Source: Oxalobacteraceae bacterium
GTDB taxonomy: Bacteria > Pseudomonadota > Gammaproteobacteria > Burkholderiales > Burkholderiaceae_D
Direction: 5' to 3'
Length of the DNA stretch: 64,000 nt
Assembly: GCA_013284265.1 (NCBI GenBank)
Contig: JABTBR010000021.1
Coordinates: forward strand, 43,833-107,832
Under the pieces are notes generated by a model. It saw only the letters and a list, made by a program, of their open reading frames with translations. It did not search any database and was not told where the DNA came from. This document shows positions 25,414-34,569 of this stretch, in pieces (within the stretch, counting starts at the first letter, position 1; each line of letters starts with the position of its first letter). Position numbers and translations under genes: made by a program.

Positions 25414-27870
25414 TTACTTCACAGACTCGAAACTGCCGTCGACATAGTCGATCATTCCGCTCAGCATATTCAAGACCGCCACCTTGCTACTATTTCTCAT
25501 CACATTCGCCGTCCCCAGGCCATCAACCAGCCGGAGCGAAATACCCGCGCTGCTGTGGATGTTCACCGTCGCACGGCGCGCATTGTTCCCATCGATGGAG
25601 ATGACATTGCTGCCGTCGGTATAGCTACCGTTGAACTCGGTTTTCTTGAAGCCGGTTTCGCGCACCGACAAGGATAGCGTCAAAGTCGGTCGTTTCGACA
25701 GCTTGAGCGTGCCCGTGAAGGACGCGCTTCCGGCCAGGAAATTCGCTGCCGAGAGAGCGGCGCCGCTATTGTATTTGGCGTAGTCAAACACTTCCGTCGT
25801 GAACGTGCCGTTGAAATACTCGGCGTCCGGATTGGTGAACACACCGATAAACTGGACCTTGGCGGGAATGTAACGGCCACCAGTCTTGTCGGTGCTGAAA
25901 TTGCGCAGCGACAGGGTGCCATCGACCGAGCTGTCCGGGCTGGCCACGGTCAACATCAGTTTGACTTCGCTGACCAGTTGCTTGCCGCTGGCCTTGCTCA
26001 GCTTGACAAACGTCCCTGGACGCAGCGTGACCGCCCCCAGCGCGTCGCTGCCCTTGAAGGCACTGATCTGGCCCGACAAGGCGTATTTCTGCACGTCGCC
26101 GGCCTCTTCGGTCACTGCAAGGTTGATGTTCCACGATTCATGGTCGGTGTACGGTGTGCCCCAGAAATCGACCCGTGCCGGCATATTGCCTGCGATCGTA
26201 GCCGACGACACCATATTGGCACCCATCACATAGGAGATATTGCCGGTGGCGACCTGGCCGATGGTCGATGGGTTCGCCAGCATCAGGAAATCAGATTCCT
26301 GGCCCGCGTCATCCTTCGAATATTGTTCGCTTCCCATCAGCGTACGCGCTTCGTAGCTGAAACTCGTGCCCGCACCCGCCTTCAGCAATATGGTCTTGCT
26401 GACCTGGCTGCGGGTGTACTGGCCGGCGATCGCGGTCGCCTTTTCCGTATAGCCGAGCGCTTTTTTGCCGACATAGCAGAACACACTTCCGGGCCGGACA
26501 CCCGTGTCCGCCGGCGCCATCGCCACGCTTGCGGAGGCATCCTTGTACAGCGTGCAGAAGGCATATTCGCCGACGTTGGTACCGTGATCGATCGTGACAC
26601 GGGTCGACTTGCCGGAGGCAAAATCGTTGAACAGTTTAATGCCGTGCGCCGACACGACGATCCAGTTCGCCAGGTCCTGGTCGACAGGAGCGGTCGCCGC
26701 TTGGAAATCCGCCTTGATGGCGGCGGCACGGCTGCTCAATCCCCCACCCTTCTCGACATCGGTCCATGCCTGCATATTCGTGCGCAGGCTGGCGAAAACT
26801 GCCTTGGCTTGAGCGACCGGTTTTTCTGGTACTGGTGCAGGCGATGGTGCTGGTGCTGGTGCTGGTGCTGGTGCTGGTGCTGGTGCTGGTGCTGGCGTCG
26901 GTGATGGTGTCGGTGATGGTGTCGGTGCTGGCGTCGGTGATGGCGTTGGCGATGGCGATGGCGTCGGTGATGGCGATGGCGCCACTGCGGTGGTTTGCGC
27001 GTTGACGAACAGTCGCTGTCCGTCGAGCGTGCGCAACGTCGTCTTGTTAACGGTCGTGTCTTTCGCCGTTGCCGCCAGCGCGATCAGCAAGGCATCCTTG
27101 GCGGACGACGAAATCTTGACGCTACCCTCACTCATAGAGGCAGAACCCGTGGTCGCGTTCACCGCGCATTTGATCTTTTCACTGGCGCTGCCTTCGCATC
27201 CCATGCCGCCCGTAAAGGCGATCTGTGAAATCGCGGCCAAGGCGATGGCTTGCAGTTTTTCAGATGCATCGGTGCTATCCGCGGCGGCTGCGGTATTCGC
27301 ATTCAGCGGCTTGGTGGTCAGCGGATTGAAGCCGAGCAGCTTGCTCACTTCGGCCTGGGCATTGGCCGCATTGGCCGCGGTCAGGCTGCCATTGCCGCTG
27401 GCGCTGACAGCCGCCTTGACCAGCATATCGGTAAACGGGGTGACATAGCCTTTGACCTCCGTGTCGGTATTGGCATCGAGCTGCACCAGGCTGCGCATGG
27501 TCATGCCGACAGGCATGGCCACCGTGCCGCTGTATTCGTCGTCCATCGTCGTGCTCGAATCGGCACTGACTTCAACGGTAAACAGGCCGGTCCGGGCGCC
27601 CAGATTGATGGAATAACTGCCGTCAACTTTCGAGGTACGGGTCGAGAACACCGGTGCGGCGGAACGGCTGCCGTCGGCCGCGTAAGAGTAGACGTTGACG
27701 ATGCCGTCCCGGATCAGCCCCTTGGACGCCACGCCATCCAGTGTGCGCGAAGGCGCAGCGACTGGTTCGTTAACATTGCCATTGTTGCCATTTCCACCAC
27801 CACTACCACCGCCACAAGCCGCCAGCGTGCAGGCCAGCGCGCACGCCGCAGCCATCCGAGTCAATACCAT
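25414..27870 (-). CDS. Large lipoprotein with Pro-rich repeat linker
   Basis: The 818-aa protein starts with a lipobox (TLAACGGGSGGG), so it is probably an outer-membrane lipoprotein. An N-terminal domain of about 290 residues includes a Carboxypeptidase-regulatory-like segment (LDGVASKGLIRDGIVNVYSY). A linker of (Ser/Ala-Pro-Thr-Pro) repeats and about eight Ala-Pro units follows. A C-terminal beta-rich region of about 450 residues completes it. I do not recognise the C-terminal family. ATG 27870 has AAGG upstream and is preferred over the TTG three codons earlier. It lies upstream of a barrel protein on the same strand. Confidence 0.75.
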   Translation of the reverse strand: MVLTRMAAACALACTLAACGGGSGGGNGNNGNVNEPVAAPSRTLDGVASKGLIRDGIVNVYSYAADGSRSAAPVFSTRTSKVDGSYSINLGARTGLFTVEVSADSSTTMDDEYSGTVAMPVGMTMRSLVQLDANTDTEVKGYVTPFTDMLVKAAVSASGNGSLTAANAANAQAEVSKLLGFNPLTTKPLNANTAAAADSTDASEKLQAIALAAISQIAFTGGMGCEGSASEKIKCAVNATTGSASMSEGSVKISSSAKDALLIALAATAKDTTVNKTTLRTLDGQRLFVNAQTTAVAPSPSPTPSPSPTPSPTPAPTPSPTPSPTPAPAPAPAPAPAPAPAPSPAPVPEKPVAQAKAVFASLRTNMQAWTDVEKGGGLSSRAAAIKADFQAATAPVDQDLANWIVVSAHGIKLFNDFASGKSTRVTIDHGTNVGEYAFCTLYKDASASVAMAPADTGVRPGSVFCYVGKKALGYTEKATAIAGQYTRSQVSKTILLKAGAGTSFSYEARTLMGSEQYSKDDAGQESDFLMLANPSTIGQVATGNISYVMGANMVSSATIAGNMPARVDFWGTPYTDHESWNINLAVTEEAGDVQKYALSGQISAFKGSDALGAVTLRPGTFVKLSKASGKQLVSEVKLMLTVASPDSSVDGTLSLRNFSTDKTGGRYIPAKVQFIGVFTNPDAEYFNGTFTTEVFDYAKYNSGAALSAANFLAGSASFTGTLKLSKRPTLTLSLSVRETGFKKTEFNGSYTDGSNVISIDGNNARRATVNIHSSAGISLRLVDGLGTANVMRNSSKVAVLNMLSGMIDYVDGSFESVK
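26846..26983. repeat. Hexanucleotide repeats encoding Ala-Pro / Thr-Pro linker
   Basis: Eight perfect GGTGCT units (26846-26893) are followed by degenerate ggtgat/ggtgtc/ggcgat units. They encode the Pro-rich linker of the lipoprotein on the minus strand. Loss or gain of units keeps the frame and would change linker length. Confidence 0.9.
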
Positions 27871-27992
27871 AGCAATCAACCTTCAACTAGAATTAATACA
27901 AAAATAATTATCAATTATAGCATTCAGTTTGACCTACGGAAATGTTCTGCGCTTTTTTACCAGTGCTTTCAATGACTTAGCCCGAAAACGAA

Positions 27993-29975
27993 TCAGCGCC
28001 GGAACTTCTTCGGCTGCTGCTTGCGCGCTGCGGCGTTCTGATCCTGCAAGATTGCATCGACCCGCTCCGAGGCCTCGCGCGACAACTGCTGGGCCAGCAC
28101 CGTGTCCGGGAAGTAGTCGGGCAGGCGGTAGGCCAGCCAGGCATAGGCCGAGTACAGCCGGCAGGAATCTTCCACCTCCTGCAAATTCTTGTGGCCCAGC
28201 ATATTTTGGCCCCGGCTCAGGTGCGTGATCTTCTTGTGCGACAGCGCCTTGGCCCAGTTCTCCCATGCGTGCTGCAGCGACATCACCTTCGACGAAATCG
28301 GCACCAGCGACAGGGCGAACTTTTCCGCCACCGTCAGTTCCAGCATATCGAGCCAGGCCGCGCGCTCGAACTGGTCTTCGGTAATGCGCGGGAAGAAGAA
28401 ACCATCGGGCACATCGATGTTGTGCACGAAGCGCTTGAGCAGGCGGGCCAGCGAAGTCTCGCCCGTCACCGACGAAATCCGGTGCAGATGCTCCAGCGTG
28501 GGCGCGACCGAGAAGCCGGTGGCGCTTAGCGGCGCCAGCTTTTCCTTCAGCAGCGAGCGCATCACATTGTGGGTCTCGTCGTCGTAGCCGGCCACCAGGC
28601 CCTCCTCGTGCACGCCGAAGCGGCCCGCGCGCCCGGCGATCTGGCGCGCCAGCGCGGCCGAGATTTCCTCTTCCTCGACCCCGTTATACTTGACCGAGGT
28701 GGTCATCACGATGCGCGCGATCGGCATGTTCAGGCCCATCGCAATCGCGTCGGTGCCCACCACCACGTCGGCCGAGCCATCGCGGAAGCGCTGTGCCTGC
28801 GCGCGCCGCACCTCCGGCGACAGATTGCCGTAGACGACGGCGACGGACAAGCCCATCTCGGTCACCATGTCGCGCCACATCAGCACTTCGCGGCGCGAGA
28901 ACGCGATCACCGCATCGCCCCGGCGCAGGCCGCGCAGCTTGCGCACCGCGCTGGCCTCCATCGACAGCGGCGCCTTGCGTTTGAGGACATGCACTTCCAG
29001 CGGACACTCCAGCCGCTCGGCCAGCGCCTCGATGGCGCGGCGCGCTTCCGGCGCGCCCACCAGATACACGGTGTGCGCGGGCGCGCCGCAGACGGCGGCG
29101 GTCCAGGCGGCGCCACGGTCGCGGTCGGCCAGCATCTGGATTTCGTCAATCACCGCCACCTCGACCGGGGTACGCGTGTCCAGCATCTCCACCGTGCTGG
29201 CCACGTGGGTCGCGCCCTCCACCAGACGGCGTTCCTCGCCGGTGACCAGGCTCACGGCCAGCGGCTTGCCGCGCTTTTCCATGGTCTGCAGGCGTTCGTA
29301 GTTCTCCAGCGCCAGCAGGCGCAGCGGCGCCAGATAGATGCCGCTGTCGGCGGCGGCCAGCGCCTCGATGGCGCGGTGGGTCTTGCCGGAATTGGTCGGT
29401 CCCAGCAGCGCGATAAAGCGCCGTGGTATGCGCCGCGCCACGTCGAAGGATGCGGGATACTCGGCCAGATTAATACTCTGCTTGGTGCGCTCGGCATGCT
29501 GCTCCTCCTGTTCGCGCTCGGCCGCGTGCTCCAGCCGCTGGCGGATGCGGTCGAACACCGTACCGGCCGGCTCGGACGTGGGCGTGTCCGCCAGCGCGTG
29601 CAGATAGACCATCGGATCCTGTTCCAGATCCTCGCAGGTGCCGGCCAGCTCGCGGACAAATTCGGCCACATGGCCATGCAGCTCGGCGATGGCGGCGTCG
29701 CTGGTACGCTCGCGCAGCAGCTGGGCGCGCGTGTCCTGGTCCATCTTGCGCCATTTGGATGGCTTGGCCAGCACGCCCTGGGCCGGCACCAGATCGTAGG
29801 GAACCCGCAGCCCGTCCGCCTTCACGGTGCCGGTAAAGCGCAGATACACCCGGCCCTCCAGCTTGGTCAGGAAGATGCCCTTGGCATCGAGTCCCAACTG
29901 GCGGACGAGATGGTCATCTTCTCCCTGGTCGATGTCCGAGGTGGCGGTGAGGGACGCGGGAGTTGGCTTGGTCAT
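27993..29975 (-). CDS. SUV3-like DExH RNA helicase
   Basis: The 660-aa protein has a helicase core starting near residue 185. Walker A is GPTNSGKTH (192-200), motif II is DEIQ (277-280), and the C-terminal RecA domain has VVVGTDAIAMGLNMPI and QIAGRAGRFG. The motif II form and the following domain match the mitochondrial SUV3 type, whose bacterial relatives are poorly studied; an RNA unwinding or degradation role is likely. A basic tail (RKQQPKKFRR) ends the protein. It is a single gene, divergent from the esterase-like gene. Confidence 0.88.
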   Translation of the reverse strand: MTKPTPASLTATSDIDQGEDDHLVRQLGLDAKGIFLTKLEGRVYLRFTGTVKADGLRVPYDLVPAQGVLAKPSKWRKMDQDTRAQLLRERTSDAAIAELHGHVAEFVRELAGTCEDLEQDPMVYLHALADTPTSEPAGTVFDRIRQRLEHAAEREQEEQHAERTKQSINLAEYPASFDVARRIPRRFIALLGPTNSGKTHRAIEALAAADSGIYLAPLRLLALENYERLQTMEKRGKPLAVSLVTGEERRLVEGATHVASTVEMLDTRTPVEVAVIDEIQMLADRDRGAAWTAAVCGAPAHTVYLVGAPEARRAIEALAERLECPLEVHVLKRKAPLSMEASAVRKLRGLRRGDAVIAFSRREVLMWRDMVTEMGLSVAVVYGNLSPEVRRAQAQRFRDGSADVVVGTDAIAMGLNMPIARIVMTTSVKYNGVEEEEISAALARQIAGRAGRFGVHEEGLVAGYDDETHNVMRSLLKEKLAPLSATGFSVAPTLEHLHRISSVTGETSLARLLKRFVHNIDVPDGFFFPRITEDQFERAAWLDMLELTVAEKFALSLVPISSKVMSLQHAWENWAKALSHKKITHLSRGQNMLGHKNLQEVEDSCRLYSAYAWLAYRLPDYFPDTVLAQQLSREASERVDAILQDQNAAARKQQPKKFRR

Positions 29976-30173
29976 GGAGTGGTGCGGAAGTTGGGTCGAA
30001 GCCGATTATATCGTGTGAGCGGCGCCGCGATTCCGGCAACAAGGCAGTAAAAGACTATATCATTTGCAACCCCACTCGCCACCGCCCCGGATATGCACAA
30101 GCAGCCCCAAAAAAGTCCCGTATCAATAGCCACCAGCATAGCCGCAAGCGCAAAGACCGCAAGGCCGCGAAGC

Positions 30174-31421
30174 ATGACCTTGCGGTGGCACGATTCAATC
30201 GCAGTGGCGCTGCTCATGACCCTCTGCGCGAATGCGCCTGCGGCAAGCGCCACCCCGGCCGACTGGCCATCCTGGCTATCGGCCCACACCAGCGCAGTAA
30301 GCGATCAAGACACCGGCGACGACTACACCAATCTGGCGCCCTTCGGCGCAGCTATCAAGGATGCGCAAGTGGTATTGCTCGATGAGCAGAGCCATGGCGA
30401 GGAGAATGTGTTCGCGCTCAAGGCACGGCTGGTGCGGTTTCTGCACGAGCGCCATGGATTCGATGTGCTGGCGCTTGAAAGTGGTCTGTACGATGCGGAC
30501 CGCATCTGGCGCAGCGCCGACGGCGACAACACCATCCGCAAGCAGGCCCCGGGCAATCTGTTCTACCTGTATGCCAACAGCCCCGCCATGCAAGGCTTGT
30601 TCGACTATCTCCAGCAGCAGCGCGGCGGCAGCCGGCCTTTGGAACTGAGCGGCATGGATGGCCAGCATACGGGCCAATACGCCAGCACCCACCTGCTCGG
30701 CGATCTGGCCGGACAGCTGCGGCAAGCCGGCAGCCGCCTGCACGAGCAGGCGTTCTGGCCCCAGTTCGCCGAGCTGACCACGGCCGTCTTTGCGATGCAA
30801 CGCGCCCTGCCGGATGCGGCCACCCAGGACCGCTACTTCGCCTTCATCGGCCAATTGCAAGCCGCCCTGCCCGCCAGCAAGAACTACTTCTGGCAGCGCA
30901 TCCTGGTCAGCGTCGACGATCAGGCCCGGCGCTACTGGGGCTTGCGCCACGAGCAGCGCAGCCAGGTCATGGGCGATAATCTGGATGCCTTGATCACCCA
31001 CCGCTATCCCGGCAAGAAGATCATCGTCTGGGGCAATTTCGTGCACTTGAACCGCAGCGGCCTGCCCGTCGGCGGCAATCTGGGCAGCGTGATTGCCCGG
31101 CGCTTCGGGCAGAAAGCCTATGTGGTGCACTTCACCGGCAACCAGGGCGTGTTCTACAATTTCTTCAACGACCAGAACACGCCGGTCGTGCGTTTTCCCT
31201 TCAAAACCATCGAGAACCTGCTGGAACAGCAGCCGGGGCCCTATAATTTCACCAACTGGCGCGACCTGCCGGTCCGGTTCAAGACCGACTACTCGGTCCA
31301 GGCCGCGCTGGAAAACTACCTGCCCGACGGCCTGTACGCCCTGCCCACGCCGCAAACGGCCTGGCAGATGCGCATCGACGGCACTTTTTATCTGAACAAG
31401 ATCAGCTCCGTAAAACCCTGA
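30174..31421 (+). CDS. Erythromycin esterase family protein
   Basis: The roughly 415-aa secreted protein has a signal peptide (SIAVALLMTLCANAPAASA) and an erythromycin-esterase/ChaN-like fold: LLDEQSHGEENVFALKARL with the conserved Glu and His, VLALESGLYDAD, and later VWGNFVHLNRSG. Family members include EreA/EreB macrolide esterases, but many act on other substrates, and resistance should not be assumed. The frame also opens at ATG 30093; ATG 30174 gives the standard signal peptide. It lies 7 bases upstream of yigZ. Confidence 0.8.
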   Translation: MTLRWHDSIAVALLMTLCANAPAASATPADWPSWLSAHTSAVSDQDTGDDYTNLAPFGAAIKDAQVVLLDEQSHGEENVFALKARLVRFLHERHGFDVLALESGLYDADRIWRSADGDNTIRKQAPGNLFYLYANSPAMQGLFDYLQQQRGGSRPLELSGMDGQHTGQYASTHLLGDLAGQLRQAGSRLHEQAFWPQFAELTTAVFAMQRALPDAATQDRYFAFIGQLQAALPASKNYFWQRILVSVDDQARRYWGLRHEQRSQVMGDNLDALITHRYPGKKIIVWGNFVHLNRSGLPVGGNLGSVIARRFGQKAYVVHFTGNQGVFYNFFNDQNTPVVRFPFKTIENLLEQQPGPYNFTNWRDLPVRFKTDYSVQAALENYLPDGLYALPTPQTAWQMRIDGTFYLNKISSVKP

Positions 31422-31428
31422 ACCACCC

Positions 31429-32037
31429 ATGTCCCACACCATCTCCGAAGCGGCGCACAGCGAACTGCTGATCAAGAAGAGCCGCTTTATCGGCTGCGTC
31501 CAGCCCATGACCGACCGCGCCGCCGCGCAAAAGGTGGTGGCCGAGCTATGGGAGCAGCATCCCGGCGCGGCCCACGTCTGCTGGGCGCTGCTGGCGGGCG
31601 GACAGTCGGCCGCCGTGGACGACGGCGAACCAAGCGGCACCGCCGGCCGGCCGATGCTCGACGTGCTGCGCCACCAGGATCTGGAAGGCGTGCTGGCCAC
31701 CGTGGTGCGCTACTTCGGTGGCGTCAAGCTGGGCGCGGGCGGCCTGGTAAGGGCTTACACCGACAGCATCGCCCAGGCCCTGCTGACATCGCAGAAAGTC
31801 GCCATCGTCAAGTTGCGCCACCTGCGTTGCAGCGCGCCGTATGCGCTGGAAGGCCTGGTACGCCGTGAAATCGAACTGGCCGGCGCCAGCCTGCGGCAAG
31901 TCGAGCACGGCGAGCTGGTGACGTTCGCCTTCAGCCTGGCCGACAATGCGGCTACCGCCTTCATCGCCGCCCTCAGCGAAGCAGGCCACGGCCGCATCGC
32001 CTGGCTAAAGGAGGAGGACGCGGAGGACGCGGAATAG
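31429..32037 (+). CDS. yigZ: YigZ family protein (IMPACT N-terminal domain)
   Basis: The 202-aa protein matches the YigZ/IMPACT family: KKSRFIGCVQPM, DDGEPSGTAGRPML and VVRYFGGVKLGAGGLVRAY are the conserved blocks. A C-terminal DUF1949-type domain follows. Its biochemical role is unsettled; mammalian IMPACT relates to translation control. It follows the esterase-like gene by 7 bases, suggesting one transcript. Confidence 0.95.
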   Translation: MSHTISEAAHSELLIKKSRFIGCVQPMTDRAAAQKVVAELWEQHPGAAHVCWALLAGGQSAAVDDGEPSGTAGRPMLDVLRHQDLEGVLATVVRYFGGVKLGAGGLVRAYTDSIAQALLTSQKVAIVKLRHLRCSAPYALEGLVRREIELAGASLRQVEHGELVTFAFSLADNAATAFIAALSEAGHGRIAWLKEEDAEDAE

Positions 32038-32119
32038 CCGCCCGGCCCGATCCCGGGCGGCCGTAGCTTTATCGGCACGCGGCCTGTAGTATCTTGACTT
32101 TCGTCCTGAAGGAACACCG

Positions 32120-32509
32120 GTGCTACATCACATTTCCATTGGCGTGCGCGACCTGGCCTTGTCCGGCGCTTTTTATGATGCGGCGCTCGGGGCACTCGGA
32201 TACCGCAGAGTATTCGAAGACGACACCGCTATCGGTTACGGCGTGGAGGACGATAAAGACCTCCTGTGCCTGAAGCTGCGCGACGACGCCAGCGCGCCCG
32301 GCCCGGGCTTCCACCTGGCGTTTGCCGCGCCATCGCACGCGGCGGTCCATGCCTTCCACGCGGCGGCGCTCAGCGTCGGCGGCAGCGACAACGGCGCGCC
32401 CGGATTGCGCGAGGACTACGGCGACCATTATTGCGCCGCCTTCCTGATCGACCCGGACGGACACCGGATCGAGGCTGTCATCAATCGCCCGGAACCGTCC
32501 ACCAGCTAA
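32120..32509 (+). CDS. VOC family (glyoxalase-like) protein
   Basis: The 129-aa protein has the vicinal oxygen chelate fold: LHHISIGVRDLALSGAFYDA at the start and YCAAFLIDPDGHRIEAVIN at the end, with metal ligands His4-type and Glu near the C-terminus. The start codon is GTG 32120, preceded by GGAACACC. The substrate is unknown. The family often includes lyases and resistance proteins. Confidence 0.9.
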   Translation: MLHHISIGVRDLALSGAFYDAALGALGYRRVFEDDTAIGYGVEDDKDLLCLKLRDDASAPGPGFHLAFAAPSHAAVHAFHAAALSVGGSDNGAPGLREDYGDHYCAAFLIDPDGHRIEAVINRPEPSTS

Positions 32510-32632
32510 AGCTTCCCAGCCACTATTCGGTTATCATCTTATGTTGACCGATTCTCACAGTAACGTAGAAAGTGATTGCGCCAAAAGGATTTTGTTGAAA
32601 TAATGCACGATAATTTCAACGAAGAGACAATC

Positions 32633-33220
32633 ATGGTTACCAATTACCGCGCCATCAGCGAACCCGCCCTCATCGAATTACTGGCCTCGCCGGTGCGCCA
32701 GGAACTGGCCGACACGCTGGCCGCCATGGGCGGCGAAGCCACGGCGGCGGCGCTGGCGGAACAACTGGGACGCCATGCCGACGGCCTGTACTACCACCTG
32801 AAAAAACTCTGCGCCGCGGGCCTGCTGCAAGTGATCGGCAAGGAAGGCGAGGAACAGCGCTATCGCCTGGCCGGCAAAGGCGCCGCGCCACTGCGGCTGG
32901 CCTACCAGCTCGGCTTCGGCGGCAACGCCCCGGCCGTGCGCAAATTCGTGCACGGCCTGCTGCAAGTGGCCGAACAGGACGTGGATCAGGCGCTGGAACT
33001 GCCCAGCGTCACCGTCAGCGGCCCGCAACGCCAGCTTTGGGCCGCGCGCAACAAGTCCTGGCTGTCCAGCTCCGACCTGGTGGAAGTCAATATCCTGCTC
33101 GAACGCCTGTGCGCCTTGACCAGCCAGCCGCGCGCCCCCGGCCGCGATCAGCTGATGAGTTGTGCCTTCGTGCTCGCGCCCGTGCTGCCGCGGCCCAAGC
33201 GCCGTTCGCAGGACGAGTGA
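32633..33220 (+). CDS. Winged-helix transcriptional regulator (ArsR-like)
   Basis: The 195-aa protein has an N-terminal winged helix (IELLASPVRQELADTLAAMG, AAALAEQLGRHADGLYYHLKKL) of the HTH_20/ArsR type and a C-terminal helical domain of unknown ligand. The open frame begins upstream, but ATG 32633 fits the domain boundary; ATG 32603 is possible. It precedes a cytochrome c gene by 8 bases, so they may be cotranscribed. Confidence 0.82.
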   Translation: MVTNYRAISEPALIELLASPVRQELADTLAAMGGEATAAALAEQLGRHADGLYYHLKKLCAAGLLQVIGKEGEEQRYRLAGKGAAPLRLAYQLGFGGNAPAVRKFVHGLLQVAEQDVDQALELPSVTVSGPQRQLWAARNKSWLSSSDLVEVNILLERLCALTSQPRAPGRDQLMSCAFVLAPVLPRPKRRSQDE

Positions 33221-33228
33221 CAAGCGCC

Positions 33229-33618
33229 ATGCGGCCCGGCTTTCCCGCGATGCCAGCCCTGGCGCTGGCCCTGGCGCTGGCCGGCCTGCCGCATGCCGGC
33301 GCCAGCGCCGCGGCCGACGCCGAGGCAGGCCGCAAAGCCTTTGCGCGCTGCGCCTCCTGCCACCAGATCGGCCCCTCGGCGCGCGCCGCCTTCGGGCCGC
33401 AACTGAACGGCATCGTTGGCCGTCCCGCCGCCGCCACCGCCGACTTCAAGTACTCGCCGGCGATGATCAATTCGCGCATCGTCTGGACCGAGAAAAACCT
33501 GGCCGCCTTCATCAAGGCGCCAGGCGACGTGGTACCGGGCACCAAAATGCGCTTCTGGGGCATCGGCGACGCCCAGCAGGTGGCCAATCTGGTGGAGTAT
33601 CTGCGCACCGCACACTAG
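33229..33618 (+). CDS. Class I cytochrome c
   Basis: The 129-aa protein has a signal peptide (ALALALALAGLPHAGASA), a haem-binding CASCH motif (near residue 40), the GPQLNGIVGRPA segment and the axial Met in PGTKMRFWG. This is the pattern of small mono-haem class I cytochromes (c2 / cytochrome c550 type) exported to the periplasm for electron transfer. The longer upstream frame overlaps the regulator and lacks family signal. It lies 8 bases after the regulator gene. Confidence 0.92.
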   Translation: MRPGFPAMPALALALALAGLPHAGASAAADAEAGRKAFARCASCHQIGPSARAAFGPQLNGIVGRPAAATADFKYSPAMINSRIVWTEKNLAAFIKAPGDVVPGTKMRFWGIGDAQQVANLVEYLRTAH

Positions 33619-33717
33619 TTGCCCTTGTGCAGCGTCATCAATGCCGGGAATATGCTCAATGTGAGCTTCCGCAATCCGATCCCGGCCAAGGCCTGAGCCG
33701 CCGGCAAGGGGCGCGCT

Positions 33718-34569
33718 TCAGCGCCCCAGTTCGCGGTTGACGATCTGCTCGATTTCGCCGCTGCGCTTCAACTCGGCCAGCGCCGCGTTGAACTGCTGGA
33801 TAAAGTCGTCCTTGAACGGGAAGCGTCCCTTGTCGCTGCGGGTGTAGCCCAGGAAGCCATTCTCCTGGCTAATCACGGCCGCTTCGGACACATTCTCGCC
33901 GTGGCGGAAGGCCGATTCGCTGCGCACCTGCGCCAGCGCCTGCAGGATGGAAAAGCGGTCGTTGGCGTAGCAGTCGATCCGGCCCAGCAGCAGTTTCTTG
34001 ACGTTCTCGGTGGTGCCGCGCGCCTCGGCCAAGGTCAGACGGCCCAGCTTGAGCGCCTTCTCGAACTCCGGGCCACCGGCCAGAAAACCGCTGTTCATGC
34101 CGATCCGCAGTCCAAAAAAATCCTCCGGCCAGCGCCGGCTGCGGCCGCGCGGCATCGCGCTGTCGGTGCAGAACAGCACCACGCTTTCGGCCAGGATCGG
34201 CTGGGAATAGGCCATATAGGGCCGCTCGTCCGGACGGAAATAGGGCGGCACCAGCGCCAGCGTCTCGCCCTGCTCCAGCGCCTTGAGGCCGCGCTTCCAG
34301 GGCACCGGCTGCATCTGCACCCGGTAGCCCGGCATGCGCGCAAAGCCGGCGCGCAGGATGGCGGGATAGACGCCGCGCGCCTGGCCATCCACCGCGTAGG
34401 AATACGGCGGATAGGCGTCATCGGTAAATATCGTCACGTCGGCCGTGTCGGCCGCGGCCAGCGGCGCGGCTGGCCGCAGCAGCGCCAGGCCCAGCGCGGC
34501 GCCCAGCGCAAGCGTGCGCCAGCGCGGATGGCCGCGCCGCGCAGGCCCGGTAACGCCATTCAGAACCAC
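33718..34569 (-). CDS. Periplasmic amino-acid-type binding protein
   Basis: The 283-aa protein has an N-terminal signal region (RTLALGAALGLALLRPAAPLA) and a type II binding fold (VTIFTDDAYPPYSYAVDGQA, GVYPAILRAGFARM, LLLGRIDCYANDRFSILQAL). It starts at GTG 34569 and overlaps the 3' end of the upstream binding-protein gene by 10 bases. No permease is nearby. The two genes probably form one unit with a sensing role. Confidence 0.82.
   Translation of the reverse strand: MVLNGVTGPARRGHPRWRTLALGAALGLALLRPAAPLAAADTADVTIFTDDAYPPYSYAVDGQARGVYPAILRAGFARMPGYRVQMQPVPWKRGLKALEQGETLALVPPYFRPDERPYMAYSQPILAESVVLFCTDSAMPRGRSRRWPEDFFGLRIGMNSGFLAGGPEFEKALKLGRLTLAEARGTTENVKKLLLGRIDCYANDRFSILQALAQVRSESAFRHGENVSEAAVISQENGFLGYTRSDKGRFPFKDDFIQQFNAALAELKRSGEIEQIVNRELGR

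Noticed and set aside
26846..26983. Phase-variable on/off switch in the lipoprotein gene
   Set aside because: The units are six bases long, so unit changes keep the reading frame; only linker length would vary.
30187..30204. Sigma-54-like TGGCAC sequence near the erythromycin-esterase-like gene
   Set aside because: It lies inside the coding region and lacks the TTGC half at the correct spacing.
30174..31421. Macrolide resistance determinant
   Set aside because: The family assignment is fair, but it is chromosomal and secreted, and many family members do not act on macrolides. Resistance cannot be claimed from sequence.
33619..33696. In-frame 25-codon extension after the cytochrome c stop (INAGNMLNVSFRNPIPAKA)
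   Set aside because: It looks slightly protein-like, but is too short, lacks a start with ribosome binding site, and reading through the TAG is unsupported. It could be a decayed gene end.
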